DNA from: Lycorma delicatula
Taxonomy: Eukaryota > Arthropoda > Insecta > Hemiptera > Fulgoridae
DNA: 64,000 nt
Assembly (NCBI RefSeq): GCF_047948215.1
Contig: NC_134461.1
Span: forward strand, 82,670,103 to 82,734,102
Reading direction: 5' to 3'
Made by a program: the position numbers and the translations under genes. Below, in pieces: positions 45,440 to 56,059 of the stretch. Below the pieces are notes generated by a model that was not told the origin of the DNA, made no database searches, and saw only the letters and a list, made by a program, of their open reading frames with translations. Numbering within the stretch: the first letter of the stretch is position 1; each line of letters opens with the position of its first letter.

Positions 45440-46310
45440 AGGAGTCTCCGACTTGACGGAGAAGGCTCTAAAATCGTTAAATCTGTTGGTTGTGCTTTTG
45501 TGGTTGGCAATAGAACGTACATGTTCTGGCCTTCCCTGAATCGTCAGTACTTTTGTTATGGAGCTATATGCTATTTATAAGACCTTAAATATAATTAGCC
45601 CTGCATTTCAACATGTACTTGTCTGATTAGATTCGATGAGTGCCTTATAGGCGATTAGTGACATGTAAGCCAGACATCCTACGGACTGTGAGATTCAGTG
45701 TGTTATTTTTCAAAAGACTCAAGTACTACAACTATGAGCTTCTGCTGGATACCCAGCCATATTGGAATTTCAGGCAATGAGCGCGCTGATACTGCGACAA
45801 AAGAGACTTGTTTCCAGCCTTCTTTCACTAACCGCGTTGTTTCAAGCGATCTTGTTTGTTTTCTGAAGAGGGTGGTTCATGATGAGTGGCAAAGTGAATA
45901 GAATGCTACACTATCAACAATAAACTTCGTCCAATTAAGAACATTGTTTCACCGTGGAGCTCCTCATTCAGGAATAAGAGAAGGGTATTATTTGGCGCTT
46001 ACGAATAGGGCACACTAGGCTCACTCATGGATATCTGATGATTCAAACAGATGCACCCTTTGTGCTCGCTGCGATTGCCAACTAACTGTGGGCCACATCC
46101 TTGTGAATTGTATTTGTTATGCTGCATTGCGTCCCAAGTTTAAACTAGGGACTGACATGCAAAGTACGTTAGAGAACAATGTAATGATGTTATCGAATGT
46201 TTTGCGATTTGTAAATATCTTAATTGAAAGATTTGGTTATTCATCCGGTCTTTATCGTCTGTTTATAGCGTTTGACGTATGGAGGATTTTAATTTTGTGT
46301 TTCTAAGTTA
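45440..46310 (+). pseudogene. LINE ORF2 C-terminus with RNase H domain and zinc-knuckle-like tail
   Basis: Plus-strand frames with stops give the RNase H landmarks. About 45557-45590 is ELYAIYKTL (the family's AELxAI with the catalytic glutamate). About 45630-45650 is LDSMSAL (the DS box). 45733-45800 is MSFCWIPSHIGISGNERADT, the WIPSH.GI.GNE.AD block. Downstream, about 45985-46030 gives ALTNRAH and RLTHGYLM. 46051-46110 gives CTLCARCDC, GHILVNC, a CxxC...HxxxxC tail typical of RNase H-bearing LINE clades (I, R1 and LOA-like). The reverse-transcriptase part is not visible. Stops at several points show the copy is dead. Confidence 0.85.
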
Positions 46311-46439
46311 CTTTTTTAATGTTTTATTCATTGTGGGTTTATTCGCTTTTAACGTATGACATGGGTGGACTTTTTCCATCTACGCTGTATTTTTAATGCA
46401 CTGTTGTTTAGTTTTTAATTGTGCGGTTTAATGTTTATA

Positions 46440-47560
46440 TAATTACTATATAAATATCGTATTTTGGTGCTGATGACGATACTTCGTTGTGCGCCCAAGA
46501 AAAAGCTTTTAACTTCCGTACTTTTTTGAAAATTTCCCAGCCTACAATTTCTGGTTCTCTTATTCTGATCTCTTATAAATCCTTTCCTATTTCTAGGAGC
46601 CAATTGTTTTTATTTTTGATCAAAGTAGCTGAAAATCTTCTTTGTCAATTTTTCTTCATTCATTCATTTTTTAATTGTGACAATTATGTTTTTAAATTTT
46701 CTTATTGATAAATTTTCTTATTTGATGTTAAAACATTTTTATTGTTTTTAAATTTTGGGCATAATATTTTATTTAGAATTTTTCAAAATATTAGCCCAAA
46801 TAATATTGTCTTCCTTGATTATTTAACATTAAAATTTCTGTCGATTTTAAAACTGCATATGTACATATTTTATAACCGTTTCGCCTTGTAAGAAATCGAT
46901 TTTTTATTATAAAAATCTTTGGCTAATTAGAAAACGATTTCCATTTTATTTTATTTTATTTAAACACATTTTGTCTAATCAGTTTTTCTGTATTATTTTG
47001 TGTAGATATTTAATTTTTTCCAGGACATTAATTTTCAAAAATTTTATTTCTATTTCTCTTCGGTGTTGTTTTAGATTTGTCATTATTTTCGTTTTTTAAA
47101 ATGAAATTTGGAATCCATTTCTTTCGGTAATTTCGTTAAAAATTTCGATTTGTTTTTTGCCTGTGTTTAGGTCATTAGTCAACATCGCTAGTCATCTATA
47201 AAAGCAAAACAATTCTATTAATATTTCTTTGTGTTTTTTATATTGATTCTTCTGATTAGAAATTTTATGTTTTCTATTTCTTTTTGCCAATCAAAAATTA
47301 TTTTATCTAAAATACAATAATTAGATAGAATGGGGAGTGATCATAGTCTTGTTTCAATTTTTTTTAAATTTTGAAATTTCTCCAAAGAATTTTACTTTTG
47401 AAAATATGTTTGTTAAGGTCTGTTTAAATTTATGTTTGTATAATTTAATCCCAAATTTTTAAAATATCAAATACTGAACTTTTATCTACTCAGATTATGA
47501 TTTTCTGAAATCGAATAAAATTAAGAAATATTTTCTGTTTTTTAGCATTTTATATCGTAA
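46440..47560 (-). pseudogene. Highly decayed antisense LINE reverse transcriptase
   Basis: Read on the minus strand. About 47320-47400 gives LKQDYDHSPFYLIIVF, a weathered form of the QG..LSPLLF block. 47189-47202 gives FIDD, the polymerase active-site box, followed by AMLTNDLNTGKKQIEIFNEI and ITERNGFQISF and KTKIMTNL (about 47080-47190). About 46990-47040 gives EKIKYLHKIIQ, from the KYLG block. About 46530-46620 gives NWLLEIGKDL, then EIVGWEIFKKVRKL, like the C-terminal W..E...D tail of the LINE at 59790-60897. Several stops and frameshifts. Plus-strand frames in this interval are shadows. Confidence 0.72.
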
Positions 47561-48054
47561 GCGGATTTTAAACTAGAAAATTGTTATGAGCAAGATCATC
47601 CTTCCTAAAACTGCAATATTCACAAGTTATTTGTGCACAAAATCTTCTATTCTGTTTTAAATAATTAATTTATGAAATAATTTTTTAAGTTATCGGAAAT
47701 TATGAAGTTCCATTTTAATTAATTTACATTTTAATTAACATAAATTTTATTAATTTATTTTGTATATTATAAATGAATTTATTAAATTTATATTAATAAA
47801 TAAATACATATTTATTTTTTAAAATAAATTTTAATAATACATAAAATTCTATGTTTGTTTACTATTTGTTTTTTCCGAATAATCCAATTTAAGGTACGTT
47901 TTTCTCTCATACCTCATCATTCTAGCCTCACACGCAATCCCCACATGAAGACTATTATTGTTAAACTGAAATTTTTTAAAATTTATTTAATGTTATTTTA
48001 CTTAACGTAAATTTATTTTTTTTATTTTTGTAATATTATTCATTCGATTGATTC
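47561..48054. other. Unassigned
   Basis: AT-rich; no gene or repeat match. Confidence 0.3.
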
Positions 48055-48068
48055 AAATCATTCAGTTC

Positions 48069-48232
48069 AGCCGGCCTCCGTGGCGCGAGTGATAGTGACT
48101 CGGCCTTTCATCTGGAGGTCCCGGGTTCGAAGCCCGGTCAGGCGTGGCATTTTCACATACGCTACAAATCATTCATTCATCTCATCCTCTGAAGCAATAC
48201 CTTACGGTGGACACGGAGGTTAAACAAAAAAA
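48069..48232 (+). mobile_element. SINE B, copy B4, full length, with 14-bp target-site duplication
   Basis: Reference copy of SINE B, 164 bases. Head GGCCTCCGTGGCGCGAGTGA (A-box GTGGCGCGAGTGAT), B-box GGTTCGAAGCC, then CAGGCGTGGCATTTTCACAT, tail CATCCTCTGAAGCAATACCT to ACGGAGGTTAAAC and an A-rich end. AAATCATTCAGTTC (48055-48068) and AAATCATTCACTTC (48233-48246) flank it, 13 of 14 matching. Confidence 0.92.
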
Positions 48233-48246
48233 AAATCATTCACTTC

Positions 48247-49987
48247 CAAACCCAGCTCACACACTGACTCCACTTCATTCCTTCCACTTCAGAGAGAGAG
48301 ATTCCACTTCATTAATTCAATGCATTAAAGTTTGTGCTCCAGCTGGTAAATCTTCATAATTATATATATTTTTTTTTTTTCGAGATGAAATATATCTAAA
48401 AACCTTCTCAGTTACGCCAAGAAACATGGGTATAAATTTGGTTGCTACTGATCGGGTAGTTTTTTGTTTATCCCAAACAAACAAAAATTTTCTTCCTCTT
48501 TATAACAGTATATACGTATATACAGCAAAAAAACGTATAAAACGCAAAAAAAACGTATATACTCGTATATGCAGCAAAAAAAAAGAATTTTCTCTTTTAA
48601 TTTTATGCAGTGATTAAACTTCCAATCTACATCAGTTTGACGTAGTATAATATCATTAATATTAAACAAAAGGTTAGGGACAATAACCTTTGAAAGACAG
48701 GGTTACTTTAGTAATACGTAACATTGTTTTGTCACATAATATATAGAAAATAAATAATTTAAAAGTCGAATAGCTTAAGATTAAAACAATAAAATGATAA
48801 TAAATTTTTTTTAAAGAAAAATAACTAACAAAATAACACACTTTAGAAGCGCGACAGAAAAACAAAGTGAATAAAAGGGGAGGCAATGGTATCGGATTAG
48901 ACAAGGCTAGTAGTCGACGTGTTGAACCTCTTTGGTGGCTAAAGCTATGATTTGTTATGCCCTTGATCAGAGGTCGTTTCTGTATTTTCTATAGACTTCA
49001 GTCTGCCACTTTTATTATAAAACGGTAAAAAAAAGAAATCTTATGAAAGGTGAGAAAACCCTGAACACATTTATTTATGCTTTCAAAATACATTATTCAG
49101 TGATAATATTATACGGTTTGTTTTTTTTTCTACTAATAGAATAGTAATAAATTAAGAGAAGAGAAACAAAAAAAAAAATCAGAGAAAAAAAAACAATATG
49201 TTTCAATTTTCAAAGGTTAATATTCTTTTGTTGATAAACTTCGGTTTTTAAACGGTCATTTGTGTACATTAAATTTTTTAATATGTAATTATCAAAGCTG
49301 CCAGTGTTACATAACCATCAGAGAAATAAAAATAAAAGAAATATATTATAATCTATTTACAAAGTTCGTTATATTCATTTAAAAAAAAAAGAAAAGAAAT
49401 CCCTAAAAACAGGAACAGAAAATTTTATGGTATAATTAGGAAGGACAGTTAGGATTTGTTTTTTTTTTTATTTATTTATTTTTATATTTTATTGTATTAA
49501 TTTCCATTATTAAGAAAACAACCTTAAATTCTATCCGTTCTGCGCTTTTTCTATTATTCTTTAATGAGAAAAATCTCCAACTACATTTCAAGGATCTTCC
49601 TAGGACACCAGAGATCGAGTCAAGAGGAGTTTTTTTTTTTTACTATTAATATACAAGTATAGATATTTCAAAGTTCATATCCAATTTACTTTTCTGATTT
49701 TTGCTACTTCCCGATTTGTTTTCATATATATCTCGAAATGAAATCTTAGTTCAAAAGATGAGGGCTCCATATGGAAACCAATATAGGTTATTTTCATTGA
49801 ACACCTGGACTCTAGTAGGGATCAAATTTCCGGATAAAGAACAACACCAGTCTTCATTGGAAAGTACTATTTTGACAGCTAATAATTCCTCACAAATAGT
49901 AATTTTTAGACAAATTTCTGTATTTATAAAAAAAAATTGATTTTTTATTAATAAGATACGTAGAAAATTACCTTACTTTAAATATAT
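48247..49987. other. AT-rich sequence, nothing assigned
   Basis: 48505-48590 has repeated CGTATATAC, CAGCAAAAAAA and ACGCAAAAAAAACG units. Open frames at 48426-48904 and 49701-49940 are low-complexity with no domain. No repeat family match. Confidence 0.3.
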
Positions 49988-50170
49988 GACACTAACTGGT
50001 CGGGGCTCGCTTCGATTGCCGACTGGGTAACCAGGGGACAGAGACTCCTGAACCTCCGAGGCGAAGGTCAGCTCAGACGAACCCCGGAGTCGATCCAGGG
50101 GCTCCTCGGGCCACCATGCTTCTTGCGGGAGAACAACAAACAGACGGATGGATGGACAGACAAACATAAA
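49988..50170 (+). repeat. Dispersed repeat F, copy F2
   Basis: GC-rich island matching 20030-20300 in order: GGTCGGGGCTCGCTTCGATT, GGGTAACCAGGGGACAGAGA, GACGAACCCCGGAGTCGATC, CAGGGGCTCCTCGGGCC. It ends with ACAAACAGACGGATGGATGG, ACAGACAAAC, which resembles the end of repeat G. The minus-strand frame over it has no domain. Confidence 0.55.
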
Positions 50171-51203
50171 TAATAACGTAAATTTAAAAAAATAAATTAG
50201 TAGAATTTAGAATATAAATCCTATAAATATACTGAAAGAATGTTAAGGAACAATGGTTTTCATTTAATTTCATAATTATGGTGTTCGGAATTGGCACGAT
50301 AACTTGAAAAGAAAGAAATCAATGAAAATATACAACTTTTCAATCATTGATTAATTTATACATTTCTATTTCTTCAATGAAATAAAATTTAAAAAACCTT
50401 TCATGGAAAATGTATCGTGATTTTCTTTTATGTTAATACAAAACAAATCAACAACCACGAGATAATTAAGATAGAATTTATTAAAAAAAAGAAGTAAATT
50501 AAGATTATTTTTTCCCTTTTTTTCAATAGGATATACACCAAAGTAAAACTTCTTAAGGTATATCATGTGGAATATATTTAAAAATGTAATGTAAACAAGA
50601 TACGTGGGGTGCAGCAGCTTTATAATAGTGTGTATATATATATATATATATAAAATTATATTGACAAGGCGTGTCTGCACATGATGACATTCAAGCAAAA
50701 GTTATTTGTTCTCCTTGACAAACTGCATTGTCACTACTTCAGTTCGAAGTCTAAAAGTAGAGAGGCAAATTCTTCTCTGTTATACAATAAAGTGCAATAG
50801 TACTAGACCTATTTGCAGTCTGGGTCTAGGATTTTTTTTAGAGTACAAAGCAATAAGCAAGGCAAGCCACTATCATGTCATTTCAATTATATATAAAACT
50901 TTCTCTTGTTATTTTTTGTTTGAACCCACCGCCACTCTTCCTTAATTTTTGCCTTCTAACATCTTTTATCTCAATACAGTTTATTTTACCTGTATATATA
51001 AAACTACCAATACAACCTGAGTACCTTTACAAAATTGTTTACCTGTTTCTACCTATCCTGCAATTCATTATCTTTTAATATCTCCTTTCCAATTTTTTAT
51101 CTCCCATAGCTTATTATATTTTTTTTTTTTGATGATTTTGTTTCCTCCCATTTCAATTAATTTTCTATACAAGGCGTTCTTTTCAATATTTTTTCCCCGC
51201 GAA
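50171..51203. other. AT-rich sequence with a (TA)n tract at 50632-50652
   Basis: Open frames here (minus 50366-50698; plus 50706-50945 and 50875-51078) are hydrophobic or low-complexity and lack domains. No repeat match. Confidence 0.35.
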
Positions 51204-51277
51204 TATTAAAGGGGAAAGTATGTATAAGTTAACAATTGGGTATCGGGTTTTTTGCAAATCTTTATGTTTTAGAATCC

Positions 51278-51326
<49 letters not shown>

Positions 51327-51431
51327 CGTATATACGTGACACTGGCTTTAATATATCTCAGGTTTGACCGAACCGATTTTCTTCAAATCTATCTCAAATA
51401 TTTCTATATATAGGGCATTGATCATATTAAT
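51204..51431 (+). repeat. Repeat L, copy L2, carrying a (TA)n expansion
   Basis: Matches L1 at 42052-42295 but has a (TA)n tract at 51281-51324 where L1 has an A tract. Shared text includes ATTAAAGGGGAAAGTATG, GCAAATCTTTATGTTTTAGA and GACCGAACCGATTTTCTTCA. It joins family C at the same point as L1. Confidence 0.7.
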
Positions 51432-52096
51432 TTTTTTACTTCTTTTTAGAAGTAAAGGAAGTATTGTGATCGCGAAAAATTTCGGTTTTCAGATTTCAAC
51501 GGAAATATCCATTTTGACCATTCCTGAATCCATTTGACTAATTTCGGCGTAACGTATGTATATCGCATAACTTAAACTCGATTAGCCGTAAGATGTTGAA
51601 ATTTTGGGTTTAGGACTGTTATAACATCTAGTTGTGTACCTCGCCTTTTGATTGCAATCGAAAGTGTCCAAAAAATGTCCAAAATCAAAAAAAGAATTGG
51701 GTTTTGAACTTTTTCTTAACTGCAGTATTCAGCCGTAATTGACAGCTTTTCAACGTTATATCATAAGTGGTACTTATTTTCATTGGTTCCAGAGTTATAG
51801 TCAAATAAAATTTTATTTAATGAAATATTTGGATCTTAAAAGGGGAAGGCAGATAGGTTCGAATTAGACCTCATCTCCTTTTTTTAATTTAAATATATTA
51901 ATATATTAATAATTAACTTCTGATTGTATAAAACGTTTACTATAAATACAAATTCAATAACAATTAAGAAAAAAAATATGTATATATATCAGAAGTTATT
52001 AATGAAATAAAATGTTATGCACTTGTCATTTTAAAAGAATGTGTATAAGTAATTTAATAGGCGTACAAGGATGTCATGTAGTACCCACATCAGATT
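51432..52096 (+). mobile_element. Family C, copy C5, complete
   Basis: Plus-strand copy from TTTACTTCTTTTTAGAAGTA (the 5' hairpin, with a changed loop) to TACCCACATCAGATTTTTTT. It has every internal landmark of the family, though the CTGAACCAA block is deleted and the GTACGTAC run is shortened. Confidence 0.85.
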
Positions 52097-52639
52097 TTTT
52101 TTTTCAAATTTCGCAAAGCAGATCGTTTTTTTTCAAAGGCATTTTAGAGATTATTTTATTAAAGTAAATATTTCATCTACACTGCTAATATAAATAATAA
52201 CTATTCTTGTTGATGGGTTCATCCATCCTTGATATTATGCATAAATCTTTTTGTGAGTTTTCTCATTATTAAAACATCTTAGCCTGTTAATCCAAGCATT
52301 AAATACTACAGAATCAACAAAAACGTAGCTATCTACAGATCTAACAAGGCTACATAAGTTAACTGAAGAATTACTTTAATGATTAAATAGGATCAATTAT
52401 GAAGATGAAATTCTCATTCTATTTAGAATTTAATGTATGAGTCTCAATTGCATATTAGTAACTAAATCCCGTAGATTTAATGAAAATATTTAAGTATTTT
52501 CGTAAAATTTTAATTTTTTTTTAATACCGAATGGGAGTTTTTTAAACTTAAAATTTTAAATAAAATCTCTTAATCTCGCCCTTTAAATTAAATCACTGTT
52601 CAGTAACATCACCAGCACTTGCGATTCCCACGGGAAAGG
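52097..52639. other. Unassigned
   Basis: AT-rich; no gene or repeat match. Confidence 0.3.
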
Positions 52640-52995
52640 GGCGCGCATTGAGTCCTCCAAACACTAGGGCCCCAGAGAGTTGCATTCCTACTAGGCCGGA
52701 AGGCTATAGCACCGAAAGGACGACTTCAGGGGACCGACTGAAGTGGAATCACGCCGGGAGACACAGCTAGTTTCCCAAAGGCCAGCCCCAATCAAACAAT
52801 TTCTTCTTCGTCTAAAGGATCGGAACGCAACAAATAATTCCGACCATAAATAAAATATAATAATTATAACCGATAAATGAAAGACACAGCAGCAAGGGAC
52901 TTTTGTCCAGGTTCTGCGATTAGTAGGGAGATAAAAATTGTCCCACTATCGTTGCGTTCCTGTCCAGTAAATCTGCTCACATAAATTTCATGAAA
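52640..52995 (-). repeat. Dispersed GC-rich repeat N, copy N2
   Basis: A sharp GC-rich island (AAAGGGGCGCGCATTGAGTC, ACTAGGCCGGAAGGCTATAG, GAAGTGGAATCACGCCGGGA) whose reverse complement aligns with 40585-40960. I see no conserved frame. It might be a long terminal repeat or an untranslated part of a retroelement. Confidence 0.55.
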
Positions 52996-53427
52996 GTTGT
53001 ATGCTTAATTAGACATAGTTCATTAGAGCGTTCACAAACTGTGCACTCAATTTCTTTTTACCTTCTGTAGGTGTACTTGTAGAAAACAACAGGAATAGCG
53101 CACTAAGCCTACCACTGGTCATTAATCTTTTATTATATTTATATTTCCTTTGCTTTAATACTTATCGGAAAAGCAGCCAATGATATATTACTAACGATGT
53201 GGCAGTTTCTGCCAACGATATGGGCAGTTTCACAGCTAGTTTAGAACGAAAAGTTTAAATTGCTGTGAATCTTCACAATTTAATAGAAACTTTTATAAAG
53301 CTCACCCATACTTAATTTTTTAAATATTTTTTAGAATTTCAAACAAATATCAATCCGAAAGGGGCAAATGGAGCTGTTAGAATTAAGGATCTATCCTAAC
53401 CAGACGTCAAAATTACCTTACAAAAAA
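52996..53427. other. Unassigned
   Basis: 53030-53250 has moderate complexity (two GCAGTTTC/CCAACGATAT-like short repeats near 53201-53240); no gene found. Confidence 0.3.
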
Positions 53428-54134
53428 TCTGATGTGGACAACACATGACTTCCTTGTATGCCTATTAAATTACATTTTCAATTTTTTTTTTCTTTTAAAT
53501 GAAAAGTATATAAAATTTTATTTCATTAACAACTTCTGATATTTTTTTTAATATTTTCTTCTTTTTTTTTTGTTATTATTGAATTACTTATTATTCATCG
53601 TAAACATTTTTGTACAATGAAAAGTTAATAATTATTAATAAATCAATACATTTAAATTGAAAAAAGTTAAAAAAAAAGAAGGAAATCGAACAGATGTGCC
53701 TTACCCGAAGATCCAAATATTTCATTAAAACTTTATTTGGCTATAACTCTGGAACCAATGAAAATAAGTACTACTTATGATAAATCGTTGAAAAGCTCTC
53801 AGTGAGACTGCAGTGGACTTATTACTGCAGTTAAGAAAAAGTCCAAAATCCAAATTGTTTTGGATTTTGGGTTTTTTTGAACACTTTTGGTTCAGTCGAT
53901 TGCAATCAAACGGGAGGTGCACAACTAGATGTTACAACAATAATAAATCCAAAATTTCAACATTCTACAGCTAATCGTATTTGAGTTATGCAAGATACAT
54001 ACGTACGTACAGACGTCAACCCGAAACTAGTTAAAATGGATCTAGGGATGGTCAAAATGGATATTTCCGTTGAAATCTGAAAACCGAAATCTTTAGCGAT
54101 CACAATACTTCCTTTACTTTGTGCAAGGCAGTAA
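53428..54134 (-). mobile_element. Family C, copy C7, complete
   Basis: Minus-strand copy: 3' palindrome region at left (CTGATGTGGACAACACATGA, CTTCCTTGTATGCCTATTAA), GGTTCAGTCGATTGCAATCA in the centre, ACTTTGTGCAAGGCAGTAAC at right. It has an insertion of about 10 bases (GACTGCAGTG) in the block equivalent to TCAATAAGGGCTTATTACTG. Minus-strand frames over it (53725-53922, 53957-54196) are by-products. Confidence 0.85.
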
Positions 54135-54359
54135 CAAAGTCTCATAAAAAGGACATACTGTAATATGTGAAATGTTTGGTGTATTTTAATAAACAATCAT
54201 TTTAAAGGAATAATTTAAATTTTATAAGTAGAATTGAATCATTTTTATTCTAATAATTTAGTATTAAACTAATTTTCGTTTAATTTTTAGTTAGTGTTTT
54301 CGTATATATTACAATATTATCTATGTTTATTTATTTATTTTTTTTACGATCCTTTTTTT
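54135..54359. other. Unassigned
   Basis: AT-rich; nothing recognised. Confidence 0.3.
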
Positions 54360-54503
54360 AACACCCCCAAGGTTAACGCCCCCTTCTGGTCCTTGTCGCC
54401 CCAGAAGGGGGCAAGATAGAGGGATAAAAAAGTCGACCGTCACGACACCCTGAGGTGGTTGTGTTAAGGTTAAACGGCGAGGACCAGTTACCTTGAAGGT
54501 GTT
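54360..54503. mobile_element. Small foldback element with nested perfect hairpin
   Basis: The outer arms AACACCCCCAAGGTTAAC (54360-54377) and GTTACCTTGAAGGTGTT (54487-54503) are imperfect inverted repeats, and the inverted similarity extends inwards through TGGTCCTTGTCGCC against GGCGAGGACCA. Nested inside, GCCCCCTTCTGG (54378-54389) and CCAGAAGGGGGC (54401-54412) form a perfect 12-base GC-rich stem with an 11-base loop. The 144-base unit is GC-rich in an AT-rich setting. It encodes nothing. A MITE or foldback element is the simplest reading. Confidence 0.6.
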
Positions 54504-56059
54504 GAAAAAAAGAAAGAAAAAAAAAATTATTTACATTAGTATTTATTTATTTAACTCATGTAAACGGTGAGCAGTTCATCTGTTATAAAAGGTTCTAATG
54601 TAGAGTGTAGTTGCACTGTTATTTAATGAATTTTATACCCGAGTACCTCATGCTCAATTCGGGGCAGCCGTTCATAAGAATGTGACAAATTTTCTTAAAG
54701 ATATTTTCAGTTCCTCTCTCACCCATTCTACAACTTTATCAAGTGAACCAAATCTCAATTAGATTATGTAATAATCTATTATTTTCTTATACCCTGAAAA
54801 AAATATAATAGAATGTTTTATATTATTTTTGAACACACACACACGTGTATATATATATATATATATATAAAAAAAATGTCCTGATTGACTCAATGCACAG
54901 TTCAAACCTATCCAGGTTAAGTAGGTGAATTTTTGAAAGTATACTCTCTTTATAACATACGCATCCGCTAAGGAAGTATTTGTAGAAAACTTTTTTTTCA
55001 TTTTGTGAAAAAAAGTTTTCACTTTTTTTTCATTTGTAGAAAAGCAATTTTTTTAATGAAAGCTCTACATCTCAGGAACCAAAGATACTACAGTAGTGAA
55101 ATTGGTACATAGATTCTTCTTTTAAAAAAAATTGACACGAAATAAATTCAGATTGGTGAGCAAGGGGGGAGCAAACCAAAATTTTATATGAAAACATTAA
55201 ATCCCAATAATATGTAATGAGTAATAATTTTATTCTAGGAGACGACTCCGCTCCACTTTCTTCATAGTTTTATACATCAAATTCGATGCGAAATATTTTT
55301 ACTTGGCCGCTCAAATTAGTTTTGATAAACAAATTAAACTTGCTTAATTTAGGCGATACTTGTTCAAACATGAATAAGTAAATTTTTAAATACGACTAAA
55401 CGAATTTTGCCATTGAAAATTAGAAGGATGAAGTAAAGATTTAAAAAATTGGTGCGTAAATTAGCAGTTTCCGAGGCGTTATGGAGAATTTTTGAGTTTC
55501 CATTCAAGAGAGATTCCCGACTGTTGCGCATCTCGCTGTCCGTCTGAAGAATTATCTACGATCTTATTTTATCTCAAATAACTTGACAGGTAAAGTGAAT
55601 AAATTTTCACAGTTTTCTTTATCTCTTAGTTTTCTTCGAACTATGTAAAAGTGGCAGTTTTGCTACTACTACTTTGTATCCTGAATCTCCTATTTAATTT
55701 TGTGAAAGAAAATCACAGGTTTGAAAGTAGAATACAGGAAAAAATATGGAAGGTTGGCCCGATGTAAAGAAGGACCATGCATTTGGAAGGGTATGCACTA
55801 TTCATAATAAAAACACAGGTTGTTATCACCACCTCCTCCTCAACCTTATCCTCCTCTTACAAGAAGTTCGCATTTGAAAAAATCCAATGTTTTTTTTTTT
55901 TTTGGAAAACTTACTCTAGGTACAAACCCAATATCCAAACAAGCGAACCCGCGGACAAAGCTAACGTAATATAAATAAAATCTGACACAATGTTGTAGTA
56001 CATTCCAGGCATTGGTTATTTATTCTTACATAGTGGAAAAATAATTAAACAAAAAATTA
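54504..56059. other. AT-rich sequence, nothing assigned
   Basis: (CA)n then (TA)n at 54834-54869. 55230-55560 has moderate complexity (GGAGACGACTCCGCTCCACT, GAGATTCCCGACTGTTGCGC). No domain or repeat match. Confidence 0.35.
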
